NCBI GenBank assembly: GCA_028564705.1
Contig: JAPXFQ010000385.1
Location: forward strand, 3,224,001 to 3,288,000
Direction: 5' to 3'
DNA from: Apricaphanius iberus
Taxonomy: Eukaryota > Chordata > Actinopteri > Cyprinodontiformes > Aphaniidae
Length of the DNA: 64,000 nt
The first letter of the stretch is position 1. Every line of letters begins with the position of its first letter. A program made the translations under genes and the position numbers. Positions 59,150 to 64,000 of this stretch are shown one piece after another. The notes below the pieces were generated by a model. The model was not told the origin of the DNA. It did no database searches and saw only the letters and a list, made by a program, of their open reading frames with translations.

Positions 59150-59404
59150 GGCTGAACACACAGAGAGAGAACGGCTGATGTGTTTCCACTATGTTTCAGT
59201 GTTAATAGAATCAAAGCTTTCCCAAACACCAATCACTTTCCTGACAATCCCCACTGCACGAACCGTTACATATGGTAATTACACGTTAAAACAGGTGCGG
59301 CTTTTAATCTGGTGCAGCTTTTATTTGTACACATTTGTGTTTTTCCCTAAAATAAGCTGTTGCAGCTTGGAATCAGATGTGCTTTATAGTCCGGAAAATA
59401 CAGT
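59150..59404 (-). mobile_element. Dispersed repeat, copy 2 (inverted relative to 45311)
   Basis: On the minus strand it begins TACTGTATTTTCCGGACTAT at 59404 and runs through ACACAAATGTGTAC, ACCTGTTTTAACGTGTAATT and GTGATTGGTGTTTGGG, in the same order as the copy at 45311-45540. It keeps a more complete end than copy 1. Confidence 0.7.
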
Positions 59405-62400
59405 AGTTTTAGTCTTGGCCAAAAATCCACTAGGGTGACATTTACACATTTTTAATAGAAAGCCTTGAACCCTTCACTCGTAAAAAAAAAGTTTAAATTT
59501 GAAAAGTCTGGAGTCCTACAATTATTTTGTTTCAAGGAGAGTTGGGCGGATATCTGTGAAACGGAAAGTTGTGGATGTGCTAAAAGCAGAGGTCAGACCT
59601 GGTAGACTCACAGTTTGATTCACATCACCTGTGGATCACTGCTAAGGAGAATGGTGAAATCCTCACTCCGACTGCAAACCTCTGTAAGTCCTCATAGATC
59701 AGTGTCCCTATTTTGTTTATAGAAATGAAGTCACCGTTGTACAATTTCGGTTGTCCTGTGACCTGAGAAATTTGATGGCGTATGGTCTCAGGTGAAAAAC
59801 TGAATATTACCGCTTACACAATTCAGCTTTTTTAAATCTAGTTTTGGAGAAACATGCAGTCATGTAGCAGCTTTAATATTTATAGTACAAGCAGCTGTCA
59901 AGGTAGGACTTACAGCTACTGCATGTACAGCAGTTTGGTGTTAGGGAAATCTGAATCAGAACGCGGAAACAACATAACGCTGACGATTTTAAAATATGCA
60001 AACTTGAAGGTTTTTACAAAAACATTCTCTAAATACATAGTCGGAAGGACTTGCCATGAACAAAATGAGTCTTCACGTTCTTTTTTTGAGAAAAATTGAG
60101 AAAAACTTTTTATCAGGCCCCCAACAGGCCGACAACCACCCAGCAGGACCCAAAGCACCCATCTGCTTTGCTAAATCCTCCTCCAAACAAGCAAAATAGA
60201 ATTTTTGGTAAAATACACTGTTTTTTGCCACCAGTACCCATGATGCAATGCAAGAAACTAAAATGTTGACATCACAAAAGATGCTCCTATGATCAGGTAA
60301 TGGATTACTGTTCGTACAAATAAGGGTGCTTGCTTCTATGTAATTGTTTCTTGAAAATCATACTTATCATTTTGATCTTTTGTGGGTAATTTTAATTGGC
60401 ATTCAGAACTTCAAAAATGTGTATAGACTTCTACTGGACATTCATACCATAATGTGTGCAACAATTGTTTCTGAGAGAGGAAAAACACAAGCAAGCTGAT
60501 CAGGTTTTTTGGGAGAATAATGGGGAAATTGCTTGAAGCAGGAATGCGCTTGACACAGTGATTTTGGTCAGTGTAGGAAGTGGCGGTGTGTGTGTTTTCC
60601 AAAGCTTTGTTCAGTCAGCAATAGAAAAAAAAAAAATATGATATGAATATCCTCTCCATTCTTTCATGAAAGTACCTGAAAATACCTCTGAAAGGATCCC
60701 ATTTAGGCTCACTCCCAGACAATACAGCACAATGCCCTTGATGACAGGCTAACTGGGGAGGAAATAGCCCTTCTAGGGCCAACATAATAGTGGCATATTC
60801 TGGTAGCCACAGGAGGGAATTTATGGAAGCAAATAGTCTTTTTCTAACATGCAATGGAGCAGTGTACCACTTGCATTTGTGTGTCTATATGTGGTGTGTG
60901 ATGGTGACATGGCGACCTTTGTTGCTGTATGCGGACCACATTCTGTTGTGTACTAGATGTGTGAATTGGAGCTTTTCCTAGCTTGTCAATCAGACGGAGA
61001 GATCGTTAGAGGTGTCACAGTCGAGTCTCTCATCTTTCTAATCAGCTGTCATACCAACAACGCCTAACGTCTACATGCGTCTGTTCTTGTCTGACAACCC
61101 CAAGATCATGTGTTGAAGCGTATTAGTGAAAAGGAAAAATTAAAATACCCACAATTACTTTTATCTCAAACCTAGCACCCTTCGGTTGTTCTCTTTTCCC
61201 CATGATACTCCACTGAAGAGAAGATGACTCCATCCTGGGCTCCATATGGACCTCATGTTGAATATGCTCTGCTCCCAGTAAAGGGATGACAATTAGCGCA
61301 ACACTTGCTGATGATGGCATCTAACCAGAGACCTGTCACCTCTACTTCACAGCTCTGTCTTTGAAGACATGTGTGTGTATGTGTGCATGCTTCGGGATTA
61401 GCATTCTTGAAAAGGGGGTGGAATCATATCACGGCACCTGCTACACAGCAGGTGGTGGGAGTGCCTTGCTACGATGGTGGACTCTTCTGTTTGTGTGCGT
61501 GGTTGTATGCATAAAGGCAGGGGGGACATTGGCATATTGACTGTGATCAGAGGCAAAGCGGCATCTAAATGCATGCAATTGCATGCAATCAATGTTACCA
61601 CAGATCGTTTTTGGGTATGTTAATGTATTCTAAAATGTTAATGTGTTTCAGTAGCAAAACCCTAAGTTGTATCATCTGAGTGAATGAGCAATGGCGCATG
61701 CAGTGACAATGAGATTGAAATCTGCATGAGATGTGTCATAAAGTATCTTGGGACGAATTAATTGTTGTATACACACAGCGACTAAGAAAGTATATTGCGC
61801 AACCACTTTCATGTGGGTTCTTTAGGTAGCAGTTACTGCATCCTGTTTGCTAATTACTTGATTAGAGTTTAAAGTATCCTTTACATGTTCATATAAGACT
61901 GATGTTAGTATTTTATAGTCTCAAGATTGCTGACAAAGACAGGAAATCTCTACCTTGCTCATTTATAGGAAGGCTGGACTGCAATCACTCAGATAATTAT
62001 ACAGCCATGTAAATGATAACAGGACCCTGAGTTAAATGTCACAAATTGATATGTAATATTTTTATTTATCACTGGGAAAGAAAGTCATTTATATATACAG
62101 GTAAACACAAAATGAATTTTTTTTGACCTGACGTCAAAAAGTATGGGAGAATGTTTATTCCAACAGAGAAAAAGTAAGGTCACCCTACCCCCTGTTAGTC
62201 TATTCTGTTCATTCTCACTTTCAGCTATGAGATATTTAGGGGAATTTCTTGCATGTCTGGTCAATTTTAAACCACTTCCAAACAATTGACTGAGATCAAG
62301 ATTTTGACTTTGATGTGGCCCGAGACTTTTCATTTCATACCTGTCAGCCAGTACTCTGAGGATTCACTGGTACAATTTGGCGCATTACCCACACCCTTTG

Positions 62401-64000
62401 ATACACAGTAAAATTCATTGTGAATTCTATGATGGTCAGCAAACAAGGTCAAGCTGTAAGCTTTCTCAACAGCAATTGCAGTTTAACTATGTTACAGAAA
62501 GCTTTAAAAGTTATTTTGTTTTTTTTGTTATTTAAATTACTTTATTGGCATTGTTAAAGTTGATATGAAATATCAAGTGTTTTTTTTTTTTCATCTGTGC
62601 ATGTTTCTACTTCGTTACCCTTCTATGTAACAACACACCTACAGTCGATATGATGATTTATTTCCTTTTCCCATATGGATTAAAATATTAAATACTGTAA
62701 AAACATATGAAAAAAATGCATTAATATTGAAAAGCTTTTTCATTTCAGTTATTCAGTTCACTAAGTGAAACACATTTAGATCGAATATACACAGGCTGAA
62801 GATTTCAAGTCTTTATTTCTGATATTTCTGATAATTTTCAGGTTATTTAAGTTTCGAATATTACATCAGAGCAAAAAAAATGCAATGAAGAAATATGGGC
62901 TTAATGAAAAGTATGTTTTATACCTGCTTAAAGGTTGTTTTTAAAATGCAAACATACAAACAAACCTCATCAGAACACACATTCTAATTTATTGAACATG
63001 GCTATATTTGGGGTACTTTTGAGTATATAAATACCCGCCTAAAGTAATATTTTCATTTTGACCAATACATAAATACTATATATAGGTAGAATAATAGCAC
63101 AAAGCTAAAATAAACTTTGCTTTGATCTCATTCATTTGACGCATTAAGAAAGCACCAGCTCTTGCTCTTTTAGTTGTGCAATGTAACACCCAGTCACCGT
63201 AGGCTAATTATAAATCTAGATGTGCATATACATTAATATTTCTTTACTGCTACATGGATAACTCATTTTGAAGTAGAAATAGCGTACTTCAAGCTTTGGG
63301 TAAAAGGGACTAGTCTTTTATATTAGCTCTCTGTATATTGACTTGCAATATGTTCTTTTACACTGATATAACCCTAAGTTAGGCCACAATTTAACGGATT
63401 ATACAGTCTGACACCTAGAGGTTTGACAAACAGAAAACTCATGAAAATACTATAATGGCTTAAAAAGAGGCAATGCCAGAGAAGACAAGGTGTGCAAATA
63501 ACCTGCAGGAGTTTTGGAAGCAGGTGCGTGATCATGTTATTAAATAGAAAACAATTATGTAGCAGAAACCTGGAGTTCATCTTCGCTATGCTTTTACCAA
63601 ACTGTAATGGCAGGCTCATAGTGTCGTCGGTGTTATAAAAGGGGTATCTCTAATACCTGGCACAATAGCCATTGGCAAGACTTTTTTTAAATGTATTTTT
63701 TATTCCCCCCTATGTTGTTATTAGCCAGCCAATCAATATTCCCCCCTCTCTCGCCTTCACTTTCTTTGTCTCTCTAACAATCCACACATTATACTGCCAG
63801 GTTGTGTAACATGCAGGTTGGCTTTGTACTCAAATACGGTGACTTCTGTAGGAACCCCACACTTTTGGAATCAGTTCTGTGTTTCAGTCGAGTGCATGCA
63901 TGCTCGATGTGTGTTTTTGGATAAGTGTGCCGATGTGTGCACGTCTGAGTGCGACTATGAGTGCACATGCCAGTGACAGCTGACAGGGCCCACGCTTCTT
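59405..64000 (+). other. Intron 1 to the window edge, nothing recognised
   Basis: No supported exon, RNA gene or named repeat. A run of T at 62580-62591 and a run of C at 63739-63747 are low-complexity only. If the exon at 41828 is real, its partner exons lie beyond this edge. Confidence 0.45.

Overview
The window looks like AT-rich vertebrate nuclear DNA, most probably from a teleost fish. It has short spliced exons with GT/AG borders, long introns and intergenic DNA, and no operon-like gene packing. The interspersed repeats are ones typical of fish: many decayed Tc1-like transposons, L2/CR1-type and RTE/Rex3-like LINEs, a DIRS-type fragment, tRNA-derived SINEs, hAT-like fragments and TGGA-tailed repeats. 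I cannot name the species.

Genes. Only two host genes are visible, both on the + strand. At the left edge are the last two coding exons of a glypican (957-1132 and 2448-2653), ending in Ser-Gly attachment sites and a GPI-anchor signal. They resemble glypican-1 most. At 41828-41915 there is one well-formed first coding exon: a signal peptide followed by a phase-1 splice donor, with a GC-richer promoter-like region in front. The rest of the window, more than 22 kb, reads as the first intron of that gene. Its identity is not proven; the exon end (Ala-Met-Glu, then a split codon) would fit an EphB-type receptor.

Between the genes (about 3.3-41.3 kb) lies a graveyard of mobile elements, often nested. 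In order: Tc1-like pieces and a hAT-like piece (5.4-10.5 kb), an L2/CR1 tail (11.0-11.7 kb), a Tc1-like transposase fragment (14.4-15.2 kb), an L2 3' end followed by a 39-bp tandem repeat (16.5-17.0 kb), a SINE (17.3 kb), a DIRS fragment (21.7-22.3 kb), a nearly full L2-type LINE of about 4.5 kb on the minus strand (22.9-27.4 kb), another LINE broken up by a SINE (27.5-28.1 kb), Tc1-like ends (28.3 and 31.3 kb), a small MITE (32.0 kb), a 640-bp inverted-repeat element sitting in a minisatellite (32.8-33.5 kb), and an RTE/Rex3-like LINE remnant (33.6-34.4 kb). At 38.2-40.0 kb an unusual 1.8-kb element with long inverted ends and about 50 ACTAGT hexamers has inserted into a Tc1-like copy.

The most notable observations are three: the ACTAGT-rich element with its clean TA target-site duplication inside the Tc1 copy; a piece of about 380 bp related to 28S ribosomal RNA lying antisense in the 3' region of the L2 LINE; and the 640-bp element with TGTAGGTACC ends. 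None of these is a working gene system. They are best read as transposon biology.
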